Below, piece after piece: positions 1 to 8,886 of a stretch of DNA of 64,000 nucleotides. The notes under the pieces were generated by a model. That model made no database searches, was not told where the DNA came from, and worked only from the letters and a program-made list of their open reading frames with translations. The translations under genes and the position numbers were made by a program. The stretch comes from Hafnia alvei (GTDB lineage: Bacteria > Pseudomonadota > Gammaproteobacteria > Enterobacterales > Enterobacteriaceae), in the NCBI RefSeq assembly GCF_964063325.1, contig NZ_OZ061315.1, positions 1,674,001 through 1,738,000 of the forward strand. The letters run 5' to 3'. Positions within the stretch are counted from its first letter, which is position 1. Each line of letters begins with the position of its first letter.

Positions 1-601
1 GCAGGGTATCAACGTCGCGCGGCTGAGTACCTAGCCATGCCATATAAGCGTGGAATTCAGCATAAATATCGTCGCTGTATTGGCCGAGAACGTGGGCATG
101 TTCCATATAGGCCGCTGCGCCTTTCAAGCCATACAGGTTTAGCATGCGCAGGCCGTGAACGTCGTCGCCGATTTCTGCTTTATCGTTATTGAGCGCGAAT
201 TCTTCAGCCTGTTTGCGCAGCGTGGCAAGGTCTGTACCCGCCAGCTGTATATCAGCTAATGGATGATCAACCTGTGCGTTAGCGTCAACCGCGCGGCAGG
301 CAACCATCAGCGCATCGCGCATTTCCAACGCTTCACGGGCATAACCGACGATACGTTCTGAATCGAAGTTAACGTTAGTTAGCGTTGAGAAGAAGGCGCG
401 AGGCACGAAGTTATCAATATTGTGGTCGATAATGCCCAGCTCACGTGCTTTCAGTGCCCATGCAGACAGGCCTTGTAAGGCTGCAACCAGCAGATCTTGT
501 AGATCAGACGTTTCAGCAGTTTTGCCACACATACCTTGGGCGAAAGAACAGCCATTACCCGCAGGCGTTCGGATGGTTTGTTCACATTGGACACAGTACA
601 T
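1..601 (-). CDS. hcp: Hydroxylamine reductase / hybrid cluster protein Hcp (3' part beyond left edge)
   Basis: This is the first 200 residues of Hcp, the cytoplasmic hybrid-cluster protein that reduces nitric oxide and hydroxylamine during nitrosative stress in anaerobic enterobacteria. Translation starts at the ATG at 601-599. The N-terminus has cysteines 3, 6, 18 and 25 in the spacing of the proximal iron-sulfur cluster of class I/II Hcp (CVQC, GNGC, GMCGK). The frame stays open to base 1, so the C-terminal hybrid-cluster domain and the usual partner hcr lie outside the window. Upstream DNA carries NsrR-like and FNR-like boxes, which fits induction by nitric oxide without oxygen. The identity rests on near-continuous recognisable Hcp sequence. 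Confidence 0.95.
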   Translation of the reverse strand, partial: MYCVQCEQTIRTPAGNGCSFAQGMCGKTAETSDLQDLLVAALQGLSAWALKARELGIIDHNIDNFVPRAFFSTLTNVNFDSERIVGYAREALEMRDALMVACRAVDANAQVDHPLADIQLAGTDLATLRKQAEEFALNNDKAEIGDDVHGLRMLNLYGLKGAAAYMEHAHVLGQYSDDIYAEFHAYMAWLGTQPRDVDTL

Positions 602-617
602 TCTGGGCTTCCTTTTA

Positions 618-637
618 AAGTTGCATTTATTATGCTT
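618..637 (-). promoter_or_regulatory. Possible NsrR operator upstream of hcp
   Basis: AAGTTGCAT and TATGCTT form an imperfect inverted repeat (core GCAT-ttatt-ATGC) 17 to 36 bases upstream of the hcp start. This resembles the NsrR repressor half-site AAGATGCAT known from E. coli hcp and hmp. The assignment comes from motif resemblance plus the target gene. Confidence 0.4.
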
Positions 638-700
638 GTTTTAAGAGTAGTCCGGTCCAGTGAGGTAAAAAAGGAATTTTTAAGGCAACTTTAGCTTTGT

Positions 701-714
701 TTGATATAGCGCAA
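701..714 (-). promoter_or_regulatory. Possible FNR box upstream of hcp
   Basis: TTGATATAGCGCAA has one perfect FNR half-site (TTGAT), the correct four-base spacer and a weaker second half (CGCAA instead of ATCAA). It lies about 100 bases upstream of hcp, a known FNR target in E. coli. Confidence 0.4.
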
Positions 715-814
715 GTTAAGTTGTAAGTGAGAATTATTCAGCGGGGAAATGCTAAAACTTTATAGGTATGTCATGAGGTTATTCACCCCATGGCATACTT
801 TTTTGAGACGGAAA

Positions 815-1714
815 TTATGAGGAGAAAACGGCCATCAGAACCGGTGCGATCAGGCTTAAGGCAAAGCCATGAACGATAGCGGCGGGCACTAATTCTAAGC
901 CACCGCTGCGTTGTAGAACAGGCAACGTGAAGTCCATGGAGGTAGCACCGCACAGGCCTAACGCGGATGAGCGGCTGCGCTGTACCAGCGTTGGGATCAT
1001 CATAATGGCAAATAATTCACGCGCCAGATCGTTGAAGAAGGCCGCGCTGCCGATTACCGGGCCAAACGCATCGGTCATCATGATCCCCGAAAGGGAATAC
1101 CAGCCGTAGGCAGACGCAATGGCTAAGCCTGTTTTTATCGGCAGTCCCAGCAACAGGGCAGCGACGGCGCCGCCTACCAGTGCGCTCACACACACCAGCA
1201 CGGCGATAATCATACCGCGGCGGTTGAGGATGATTTGTTTGAGTGACATTCCGCTATTACGCAGCTGCAACCCGACCAGCAACAGCAGGAAAATCAGTGC
1301 ATATTCACTGCCGTGAGAGGCGTAGCTGAGCCATGGCCACTGCGTTAGGCCGAGCGCAAAACCACCGACCACCACGCCGCACAGCTTGAGCGACTCTAGC
1401 GCCATGTGAAGACGTGAAGGAAGTTCTTCCTGTTTATGAGGTACAACCCAAGGGCGCTTTTTTTCAAGTAGCAGTAATGCAATAAGATTGGCAACGATGA
1501 TGCAAATAAAGAATACCGAAGCATACTGAAAAATAAGCCACAGGTTTTCACTGAGATTATCGAGAAACGCGAGGCTGATGCCCATGAAAAACAGAATGAC
1601 GTAAACCATCCAGCTAAGCAGACGGTTGATTAATACCACTAAGCTCTTTTGGCGTAGAGGGATTAGGTAGCCGAGCAGAAGCGGCACCAAGATAATGAGC
1701 AGTCCCGAGTACAT
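815..1714 (-). CDS. lysO: Lysine exporter LysO (YbjE)
   Basis: This is an inner-membrane exporter of L-lysine, which in E. coli also confers resistance to the lysine analogue thialysine. The protein is almost entirely hydrophobic, with about eight to ten membrane spans, and contains the conserved segments LPSRLHMALESLKLCG, QLRNSGM and LGLCGATSMDFTLPVLQR. The frame stays open for 29 codons upstream, but I start at the ATG at 1714 because the sequence MYSGLLIILVPLL aligns with the E. coli N-terminus and gives the family length of 299 residues. It is transcribed towards hcp. In E. coli it is controlled by ArgP, and I saw no lysine riboswitch upstream. Confidence 0.9.
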   Translation of the reverse strand: MYSGLLIILVPLLLGYLIPLRQKSLVVLINRLLSWMVYVILFFMGISLAFLDNLSENLWLIFQYASVFFICIIVANLIALLLLEKKRPWVVPHKQEELPSRLHMALESLKLCGVVVGGFALGLTQWPWLSYASHGSEYALIFLLLLVGLQLRNSGMSLKQIILNRRGMIIAVLVCVSALVGGAVAALLLGLPIKTGLAIASAYGWYSLSGIMMTDAFGPVIGSAAFFNDLARELFAIMMIPTLVQRSRSSALGLCGATSMDFTLPVLQRSGGLELVPAAIVHGFALSLIAPVLMAVFSS

Positions 1715-1937
1715 GGAAAACCTAAATTGCGGAGAATAATGGCGATACGCTACCCAAAAGGGTTTGGTGAGTAAAGCTTGGCAGAGGAATTGATAAAACA
1801 AGCTGAATGGTTTGGCGTTTTACTCTTCACGATATGAATAGGCAGAAGAAAATCGGGCACCACATCTCAGTGAGTGCTTGACCAGACAGCGTTTTTTTTT
1901 CATTCTCAGATGAATGCATCCGTAAGGGAGAGTATCA

Positions 1938-3608
1938 ATGTATCTAGAACGGATCGAAATTGTCGGTTTCAGAGGGATAAACCGCCTCTCTTTGACGCTG
2001 GATGAGAATACGGTTCTGATCGGTGAAAATGCGTGGGGGAAATCCAGTCTTTTGGATGCGCTAACGCTGTGTCTTTCACCTAACGCCGATCTGTATCACT
2101 TCGAATCGCAAGATTTCTATTTCCCTCCCGGCGATGAAAGCGCAAAAGAGCGTTACCTGCAAATTGTCTTCGTGTTCTGTGAATCAGATGTTGGGCACCA
2201 CAACGCGCCCCGTTATCGACCACTTTCCTCCCTATGGCAGGAGGGTAACGATCGGTTTCAACGTATCTATTTTCGTCAGGAAGGCGAGCTGTGTGATGAT
2301 GGAACGGTGTGTACGTGGCGTTCTTTTCTCGATCAAAATGGCGAACCGCTAAAACTGCATCACGTCGATAAGCTGGCGCGTGAGATTGTTCGGTTGCATC
2401 CGGTACTGCGCCTGCGCGATGCGCGCTTTATTCGCCGATTGCGCCCTAACCCGTTGGCAGAACGCCAGATCCCCGATCAGGCTGAAATTACCCAGCAGCT
2501 AGACGATCTGACGCGTGAAATGGTGCGTAACCCGCAAAAGCTGAGCAATAGCGAACTGCGTCAGGGCCTGAATGCCATGCAGCTGCTGTTGGAACACTAT
2601 TTTGCCGAGCAGGGGCAACAGCCACAGAACTCGCGTCGTCGCAGACGTCATAGTGATGAAGTACACGGACGTCAGGCGTGGCGTTCGCTCGAAAATATGA
2701 ATCAAATGGTGGCTGAATCCGGCAGTCGAAACATGCGGTTGATTTTGCTGGGGCTATTTTCAACGCTATTGCAGGCTAAAGGCGCGATCACGCTCGATCC
2801 CCATGCGCGTCCTCTGCTGCTGGTGGAAGATCCTGAAACTCGCCTGCATCCGATCATGTTGTCGGTGGCGTGGGGGCTACTCAATCAGCTACCGCTGCAA
2901 AAAATCACCACCACCAACTCTGGCGAATTACTTTCATTGGTACCGGTTGATCGCGTATGCCGTTTGGTGCGTCAGTCAAATCGTGTCGCAACCTATCGTA
3001 TTGGCCCGCAGGGGATGTCACCTGAAGATAGCCGACGGATTGCCTTCCATATTCGATTTAATCGGGCGTCGACGCTGTTTGCCCGTTGCTGGCTGTTGGT
3101 TGAGGGGGAGACGGAGGTTTGGTTGCTCAATGAGCTCGCGCGGCAGTGCGGCTATCATTTCGAAACCGAAGGGATCAAAGTCATTGAGTTTGCGCAGTGC
3201 GGTATTCGCCCGCTGGTGAAATTTGCGCGCCATATGGGATTAGAGTGGCACGTGCTGGTTGACGGCGACGATGCGGGACGTAAATATGCCGCGGCGGTAC
3301 GTGCGCTGACCGAGCATGCCAAAGAGAATGAACGCGATCGTCTTACAGCACTACCCGCGCCGGATATGGAGCATTACATGTACCGTGAGGGGTTTGCGTC
3401 GGTGTATCACGATATCGCAGGCCTACCGAGCAACGTACCACTTTCAGCGCGTAAGGTGATTACCAAAGCGATACATCGCTCATCTAAACCTGATTTAGCC
3501 ATTTCTGTGGCAGCACAGGCTGAAATTTGGGGTAGAGATTCCGTGCCCGCGCTAATCAAAGGGATGTTTTCACGTGTGATTTGGTTAGCAAGAGGAAAAG
3601 CGGAGTGA
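1938..3608 (+). CDS. ybjD: OLD-family ATP-dependent endonuclease YbjD
   Basis: The 556 residues have the OLD (overcoming lysogenization defect) architecture: an ABC-type ATPase head followed by a TOPRIM nuclease domain. Walker A is GENAWGKS at residues 29-36, the Walker B/D-loop region is LLLVEDPETRLHP near residue 290, and the TOPRIM motifs are LLVEGETE near 380 and VLVDGDDAGR near 435. The length matches E. coli YbjD (about 550). The start ATG follows an AAGGGAGAG ribosome-binding site. No partner gene such as gajB is adjacent, so this looks like the stand-alone class 2 chromosomal form. Its physiological role in E. coli is poorly defined, and a nuclease activity is inferred from the domains. 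Confidence 0.88.
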   Translation: MYLERIEIVGFRGINRLSLTLDENTVLIGENAWGKSSLLDALTLCLSPNADLYHFESQDFYFPPGDESAKERYLQIVFVFCESDVGHHNAPRYRPLSSLWQEGNDRFQRIYFRQEGELCDDGTVCTWRSFLDQNGEPLKLHHVDKLAREIVRLHPVLRLRDARFIRRLRPNPLAERQIPDQAEITQQLDDLTREMVRNPQKLSNSELRQGLNAMQLLLEHYFAEQGQQPQNSRRRRRHSDEVHGRQAWRSLENMNQMVAESGSRNMRLILLGLFSTLLQAKGAITLDPHARPLLLVEDPETRLHPIMLSVAWGLLNQLPLQKITTTNSGELLSLVPVDRVCRLVRQSNRVATYRIGPQGMSPEDSRRIAFHIRFNRASTLFARCWLLVEGETEVWLLNELARQCGYHFETEGIKVIEFAQCGIRPLVKFARHMGLEWHVLVDGDDAGRKYAAAVRALTEHAKENERDRLTALPAPDMEHYMYREGFASVYHDIAGLPSNVPLSARKVITKAIHRSSKPDLAISVAAQAEIWGRDSVPALIKGMFSRVIWLARGKAE

Positions 3609-3654
3609 AATTAGAGCCGCCATCCATATTAAGAATGGCGGCTTCTGTGTGAGG

Positions 3655-4605
3655 TTAACGACTCAGCGCTGCGTGAGCGGCTAATTCAAGGTCGTCCAGC
3701 AACTGGTAGCGGCGGCGATATTCGGCGCGTTTTTTGCTGGCGATCTCTTCCAACGATTTTCTGGCAATCGTTAATGGTAGGCGGAAATAACCTTCCTGCG
3801 TTGTTTCTGCGCCGATTGAGAGCCAGAAGCTGTCGTAGTCAGACATCATCCTGCTGCTTTTCTTTTTGTTGTAGCGCCAGTTTTTATAGATATGGGTGTC
3901 ATTGCCGACGGCTAATATCTGTTCGCACCCCACACTCTTGGCAAATAAGCAAAGTGCCTGCATCAAAAGGCGCTTAGGGAATAAGCCATGGCATTCTTTG
4001 GTTGCGGTCTGAATAAGCTCATGAGGGACAGATCGTTTTGGTCCCTGTAATCCACCGACGAATAACGTTTTTTTATCCAAATAGGTTAGCAGGGTAAATG
4101 TGCATTCAGACAGCATGGTGCCTTCATCGTTATAAAATAATAACGATAGCTCGCCTTCTTTATTCAGACTATCTATAGGGCTTATCCCTATGCGGAATAA
4201 CTGGCCATTTTTCCCAATTATTTCACACAGATAATACGGCTTGGCATTATATATTTTGCGCAAAACGCTGTGCGGCAGCGCGTCATCCATCATCTGGTAA
4301 TGTTCGCCAATGGCTTTGACGGTGTCTTGGCGCTTGAAGTGAACATTCAGATAGGGGTGATGAAGTTTACACGGCAGGCGAGGCTGAGCTAAAAGCACGT
4401 CCTGGCAGGTTGGAATTGCAGCAATGTTTTCCAGCAACTTTATGGTTGTCAGCGGGGCTAACAGCGTTCTGAGCGCAAATTTCGCGCGGTAATTTTTCGC
4501 ATGCCAAAGACGCCCCGGCTTTAAGTCTCCTTTCACCAGAGAGTTAAAAAGCTGGAAACCCGTCATGGATGGATCTGCTGTGCGTTCGACGCTGATTTGA
4601 GACAT
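3655..4605 (-). CDS. ybjX: VirK/YbjX family protein (DUF535)
   Basis: This 316-residue protein belongs to the DUF535 family, which includes E. coli/Salmonella YbjX and Salmonella and Shigella VirK. Family members are linked to envelope stress and antimicrobial peptide resistance, with unknown biochemistry. Family-typical segments include the histidine-rich YPFLNVHF-like region (HHPYLNVHFKRQDTV), LGISP-like and LYFN-like stretches in the middle, and YNKKKSSRMMSDYDSFW near the C-terminus. There is no signal peptide. It is convergent with ybjD, leaving only about 46 bases between stops. In E. coli macAB lies between this gene and cspD, but not here. Confidence 0.85.
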   Translation of the reverse strand: MSQISVERTADPSMTGFQLFNSLVKGDLKPGRLWHAKNYRAKFALRTLLAPLTTIKLLENIAAIPTCQDVLLAQPRLPCKLHHPYLNVHFKRQDTVKAIGEHYQMMDDALPHSVLRKIYNAKPYYLCEIIGKNGQLFRIGISPIDSLNKEGELSLLFYNDEGTMLSECTFTLLTYLDKKTLFVGGLQGPKRSVPHELIQTATKECHGLFPKRLLMQALCLFAKSVGCEQILAVGNDTHIYKNWRYNKKKSSRMMSDYDSFWLSIGAETTQEGYFRLPLTIARKSLEEIASKKRAEYRRRYQLLDDLELAAHAALSR

Positions 4606-4968
4606 ACGATATACCTGATAGAACGTTGCTGTTTTTAATTTCTACCAAATAGTTAAACAGGCCAAACCTCAACAGCAATTAAATCAGCGTGCTAGCTGAA
4701 CGTATTTTAAATAATTATCTTATTTCCGTTGATGATTTATTTACTGAGTGGCCAATGTGAACGAATAAATAACAATTCATGTTAATTATTAGAAAGTTAA
4801 TTAATTGTGAGGGAGAGGGCGGCGTCTTGGCCTTGAAAAAAAGGGAAATGCCACTATCTAACAAAGAGGCAGATAACGTATTGCCATGATGAGACGCGTT
4901 TATGATGAACAATGCCAGCGCGGGGCTGGCATGGATCTGATGTCGTTACTTCGAGCGCAGAGAAGATG
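4606..4968. other. Intergenic region ybjX-cspD
   Basis: These 363 bases are AT-rich in the ybjX-proximal half and hold the ybjX promoter and the cspD 3' end. No credible coding sequence is seen. The macAB genes of the E. coli locus are absent without visible remnants. Confidence 0.5.
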
Positions 4969-5190
4969 TTAGGCCGTCATCTCTACTTCGATGGGAACGA
5001 TGGTGTTGGCGTGGTTACCCTTAGGGCCTTCTTGCACATTAAATTGGACTTGTTGCCCGGCTTTCAGTGTGCGGTAACCCTCCATCTGAATTGAGGAATA
5101 GTGTGCAAAAATGTCTTCGCCACCGTTCACAGGACAGATAAAGCCAAAACCTTTTGCATTATTGAACCATTTAACGGTACCCGTCTCCAT
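4969..5190 (-). CDS. cspD: Cold-shock-like protein CspD
   Basis: This is a 73-residue single cold-shock domain protein. It starts METGTVKWFNNAKGFGFI, with the intact RNP1 motif KGFGFI, and has the RNP2-like DIFAHYSSI. E. coli CspD is a stationary-phase inhibitor of replication that binds single-stranded DNA. Length, the Ala-His-Tyr in RNP2 and the position next to clpS/clpA (divergent) all support CspD rather than CspA/E. In E. coli it is not cold-induced but rises in stationary phase under ppGpp and is degraded by Lon. Confidence 0.93.
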   Translation of the reverse strand: METGTVKWFNNAKGFGFICPVNGGEDIFAHYSSIQMEGYRTLKAGQQVQFNVQEGPKGNHANTIVPIEVEMTA

Positions 5191-5777
5191 GCTTATACAA
5201 CCCTCGCCATGCTGTGATAAGAGATTTGTACGATTGACCTAGAGTCATCGGCAAAACTCACTATGTATGTTATGAGATAAGATTGATGCCCTTCATTCTT
5301 CATACCGTTGGTTTCGGTTAACACGAACCAACGATTGATGCTGTTAGGGCAGATACAGGACGTGTTCTTAAGATGTTCGATTAACGCACCACATGGTGGT
5401 ACTGAACAGCTTAGGAACTCCCCCTACGGGTGCCGAAAAGATCTGTTAATCAAGCGATTAATATCTTCAGTTTGAAACAGGAACTTATCGGTCGAAACGG
5501 CATCGATTTGTATGAATCGTCACCAGCTTACAAATTTACACTCTAGTGTATGCCGCTAGTTCGTCAAGCAATGGCTATTTTTAACACAGTGTATTGTGAT
5601 GAAAGTTTGAAGCAGATAACGCTATTTATACGAACCGGGTAAAATTTAATCACTTAATGCAACGCAAATAACACAACTGTGAAGATTTGTGTCACAGTTA
5701 AGTCACTAGCAAGAAAGACATGTGGTTATGCGATCGTGGTCTGTATCGCATAATGGTTAACAGAGAATGGGCAGGAC
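5191..5777. other. Divergent cspD-clpS promoter region with a clpS leader hairpin
   Basis: These 587 bases carry the divergent promoters of cspD and clpS. Arms TTATGCGAT (5726-5734) and ATCGCATAA (5745-5753) can form a 9-bp hairpin just before the clpS ribosome-binding site. No open reading frame worth annotating and no tRNA were found. The gap seems longer than the corresponding E. coli one, but I cannot say what the extra sequence does. Confidence 0.4.
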
Positions 5778-6101
5778 ATGGCAAACCAAAACGACTGGCT
5801 GAATTTCGAACAATTAGCCGACAGCAAACAAATCGATGAGGTAAAACCGCCGTCAATGTATAAAGTTATACTTAACAATGACGACTACACACCGATGGAA
5901 TTTGTGATTGACGTCCTGCAAAAGTTTTTTTCATATGATATTGAACGTGCAACGCAGTTGATGCTTACTGTGCATTATAAAGGAAAAGCGATTTGCGGTG
6001 TTTTCACCGCTGAGGTGGCGGAAACTAAAGTCGCTCACGTCAATCGGTATGCGCGGGAGAACGAGCATCCACTGTTGTGTACGTTAGAAAAGGCCGGTTA
6101 A
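5778..6101 (+). CDS. clpS: ATP-dependent Clp protease adaptor ClpS
   Basis: ClpS is the N-recognin that delivers N-degron substrates to ClpAP. The 107 residues include the signature YKVILNNDDYTPMEFVI, with the NDD/ME elements that line the N-end amino-acid pocket, and VHYKGKAICGVFTAEVAETKV. Length matches E. coli (106). The start ATG follows GGGCAGG. It is 26 bases upstream of clpA in the same direction. Aat, encoded at 8887-9618, creates the N-degrons (Leu/Phe) that ClpS reads, so both arms of the bacterial N-end rule are in this window. Confidence 0.96.
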   Translation: MANQNDWLNFEQLADSKQIDEVKPPSMYKVILNNDDYTPMEFVIDVLQKFFSYDIERATQLMLTVHYKGKAICGVFTAEVAETKVAHVNRYARENEHPLLCTLEKAG

Positions 6102-6127
6102 CGGCCGCTTAAATGGGGGAGGTGCCT

Positions 6128-8404
6128 ATGCTCAATCAAGAACTGGAACTCAGTCTCAACATGGCGTTCGCCAGAGCGCGCGAGCATCGCCATGAGTTTA
6201 TGACCGTGGAGCACCTGCTGCTGGCACTGCTTAGTAACCCTGCTGCGCGTGAAGCGCTTGAGGCTTGCTCTGTTGATCTAGCCGCTTTGCGTCAAGAACT
6301 CGAAACCTTTATTGAACAAACCACACCCACGTTACCTAACGGTGAAGCGGAACGTGATACTCAGCCTACGCTGAGTTTCCAACGCGTTCTGCAGCGTGCT
6401 GTTTTCCATGTTCAGTCCTCAGGCCGCAATGAAGTCAGCGGTGCCAACGTACTGGTCGCGATTTTCAGCGAGCAGGAGTCGCAGGCCGCGTATTTGTTGC
6501 GTAAGCACGACGTGAGCCGCTTGGACATCGTGAACTTTATCTCGCATGGCACACGCAAAGACGAAACTGGACAGGCACCGAATGCCGAAAATCCAGCACC
6601 GGAAGAGCCTGCTAGCGGTGAAGATCGCATGGAGAACTTCACCACGAACTTAAACCAGCTTGCACGCGTCGGTGGTATCGATCCGTTGATTGGTCGCGAT
6701 AAAGAGCTGGAGCGTGCGATTCAGGTTCTGTGCCGTCGTCGTAAAAACAACCCGCTATTGGTTGGGGAATCCGGCGTCGGTAAAACCGCGATTGCGGAAG
6801 GACTAGCTTGGCGAATCGTGCAGGGCGACGTGCCAGAGGTGATGGCGGATTGCACCCTGTATTCACTGGATATTGGTTCATTGCTGGCAGGTACAAAATA
6901 CCGCGGCGACTTTGAGAAGCGCTTCAAAGCGTTGCTCAAGCAGCTTGAGCAAGATACCGATAGCATTCTGTTTATCGATGAAATTCATACCATCATCGGT
7001 GCGGGGGCGGCGTCTGGTGGGCAGGTTGATGCGGCTAACCTGATCAAACCGCTGCTGTCTAGCGGCAAGATCCGCGTGATCGGATCGACGACCTATCAAG
7101 AGTTCAGCAATATCTTTGAAAAAGATCGTGCCTTAGCGCGTCGTTTCCAGAAGATCGATATTACTGAGCCAACCCCAGATGAAACGGTTCAGATCCTTAA
7201 TGGTCTGAAACCAAAATATGAAGCTCACCACGACGTGCGCTATACCGCGAAAGCGATTCGCGCGGCGGTTGAGCTGTCGGTTAAATACATCAATGACCGT
7301 CATTTGCCAGATAAAGCCATTGACGTTATTGATGAAGCGGGTGCTCGTAGCCGTTTAATGCCGGTGAGCAAGCGTAAGAAAACCGTCAACGTCGCTGATA
7401 TTGAATCTGTGGTTGCTCGCATTGCGCGTATTCCAGAGAAAACCGTATCAGCCAGCGATCGCGATGTGCTGAAAAGCTTGGGCGATCGCCTGAAAATGTT
7501 GGTGTTTGGACAGGATAAAGCCATCAGTGCGCTGACCGAAGCGATCAAAATGAGTCGTGCAGGTCTAGGACAAGATCATAAACCGGTCGGTTCGTTCTTG
7601 TTTGCAGGCCCAACGGGCGTAGGTAAAACCGAAGTCACCGTTCAATTGGCGAAAGCCTTGGATATTGAACTGCTGCGTTTTGATATGTCCGAATATATGG
7701 AACGTCATACCGTTAGCCGTTTGATTGGTGCGCCTCCGGGATACGTCGGTTTTGATCAAGGTGGTTTGCTGACGGATGCGGTTATTAAACATCCTCACGC
7801 GGTTCTGCTGCTGGATGAAATCGAAAAAGCGCACCCTGACGTCTTCAACCTGTTGCTGCAGGTGATGGACAACGGCACCTTAACCGACAATAACGGCCGT
7901 AAAGCCGATTTCCGTAACGTGATTTTGGTGATGACGACCAACGCCGGCGTGCGTGAAACTCAGCGTAAATCAATTGGTTTTGCGCAGCAGGACAACAGCA
8001 CCGATGCGATGGAAGAGATCAAGAAGGTGTTCACGCCAGAGTTCCGTAACCGTCTGGATAACATCATTTGGTTTAACCATCTGTCGACTGACATTATTCA
8101 GCAGGTAGTGGATAAGTTCATCGTCGAACTGCAGGCTCAGCTAGATGCTAAAGGCGTTTCGTTGGAAGTGAGCGAAGCAGCGCGTTTGTGGCTGGCAGAG
8201 AAAGGCTACGATCACGCGATGGGCGCTCGTCCGATGGTGCGTGTGGTGCAGGAAAATCTGAAAAAACCGTTGGCGAACGAATTGCTGTTTGGTTCGTTGG
8301 TGGATGGCGGCTCGGTCACCGTTGATTTGAGCGAAGATAAGCAGCAGTTAACGTATGAATTTTGCAGCGCACAGAAGCGTAAAGCTGAAGACGCCCTGCA
8401 TTAA
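6128..8404 (+). CDS. clpA: ATP-dependent Clp protease ATP-binding subunit ClpA
   Basis: ClpA is the hexameric AAA+ unfoldase of the ClpAP protease. The 758 residues hold an N-terminal Clp-N domain (about 1-145) that binds ClpS, a first AAA+ module with Walker A GESGVGKT and Walker B ILFIDE, and a second with GPTGVGKT and VLLLDE. The frame extends five codons upstream, but I use the ATG at 6128 because MLNQELELSLN is the family N-terminus and GGGGGAGG is well placed before it. The length equals that of E. coli. A strong terminator follows 20 bases after the stop codon. Confidence 0.96.
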   Translation: MLNQELELSLNMAFARAREHRHEFMTVEHLLLALLSNPAAREALEACSVDLAALRQELETFIEQTTPTLPNGEAERDTQPTLSFQRVLQRAVFHVQSSGRNEVSGANVLVAIFSEQESQAAYLLRKHDVSRLDIVNFISHGTRKDETGQAPNAENPAPEEPASGEDRMENFTTNLNQLARVGGIDPLIGRDKELERAIQVLCRRRKNNPLLVGESGVGKTAIAEGLAWRIVQGDVPEVMADCTLYSLDIGSLLAGTKYRGDFEKRFKALLKQLEQDTDSILFIDEIHTIIGAGAASGGQVDAANLIKPLLSSGKIRVIGSTTYQEFSNIFEKDRALARRFQKIDITEPTPDETVQILNGLKPKYEAHHDVRYTAKAIRAAVELSVKYINDRHLPDKAIDVIDEAGARSRLMPVSKRKKTVNVADIESVVARIARIPEKTVSASDRDVLKSLGDRLKMLVFGQDKAISALTEAIKMSRAGLGQDHKPVGSFLFAGPTGVGKTEVTVQLAKALDIELLRFDMSEYMERHTVSRLIGAPPGYVGFDQGGLLTDAVIKHPHAVLLLDEIEKAHPDVFNLLLQVMDNGTLTDNNGRKADFRNVILVMTTNAGVRETQRKSIGFAQQDNSTDAMEEIKKVFTPEFRNRLDNIIWFNHLSTDIIQQVVDKFIVELQAQLDAKGVSLEVSEAARLWLAEKGYDHAMGARPMVRVVQENLKKPLANELLFGSLVDGGSVTVDLSEDKQQLTYEFCSAQKRKAEDALH

Positions 8405-8423
8405 CCGAAGCTGAAAAAGTAAA

Positions 8424-8448
8424 AGAGCGCCAAAAGGCGCTCTTTTTT
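8424..8448 (+). terminator. clpA rho-independent terminator
   Basis: Stem AGAGCGCC/GGCGCTCT with loop AAAA is followed by six T residues. Confidence 0.9.
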
Positions 8449-8572
8449 ATGGCTGAAACTTAAGTTTTTCAGCTAACTCACAGTGATATTTATGTGTCTC
8501 GTCAGACGTCATATCACCGCGAGTATAATTTATGCCGCAGATGCGTGAACGCAGGTGCGCAGGGTGAGCCTA

Positions 8573-8791
8573 TCAGCGGCTACGGAAGACAATGCGGCCT
8601 TTGCTCAGGTCGTACGGGGTCAGCTCTACAGTGACTTTGTCGCCCGTCAGAATGCGGATGTAGTTTTTACGCATTTTACCGGAGATGTGAGCGGTAACGA
8701 CGTGTCCGTTTTCTAATTCAACGCGGAACATCGTGTTTGGTAACGTATCAAGTACGGTACCTTGCATTTCAATATTGTCTTCTTTGGCCAT
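8573..8791 (-). CDS. infA: Translation initiation factor IF-1
   Basis: IF-1 is a 72-residue OB-fold protein that binds the ribosomal A site. The sequence MAKEDNIEMQGTVLDTLPN and the C-terminal PYDLSKGRIVFRSR are diagnostic, and the length is exact. Its start ATG has a GAGGATTCG upstream. In E. coli the serW tRNA gene lies between clpA and infA. Here 8449-8572 has no tRNA-like structure. Confidence 0.97.
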   Translation of the reverse strand: MAKEDNIEMQGTVLDTLPNTMFRVELENGHVVTAHISGKMRKNYIRILTGDKVTVELTPYDLSKGRIVFRSR

Positions 8792-8886
8792 CGAATCCTC
8801 TAGGTATGAGTACCATATTTTTTAATCGGCAAGATAATGCCGAAAAACCCCGATTATGTAAAGGAGTGTCGGTTGTTCTTCATCCA

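Noticed and set aside
1715..1937. Lysine riboswitch upstream of lysO
   Set aside because: None of the conserved lysine-riboswitch core elements is visible; E. coli lysO is controlled by ArgP.
4621..4680. PhoP box upstream of ybjX
   Set aside because: Two GTTT elements are 9 bases apart instead of the 11-base period of PhoP sites.
4715..4912. 65-codon minus-strand ORF between ybjX and cspD
   Set aside because: Low-complexity AT-rich sequence with poor composition; no ribosome-binding site.
8449..8572. Possible serW tRNA gene between clpA and infA
   Set aside because: No acceptor, anticodon or T-arm signals could be found on either strand.
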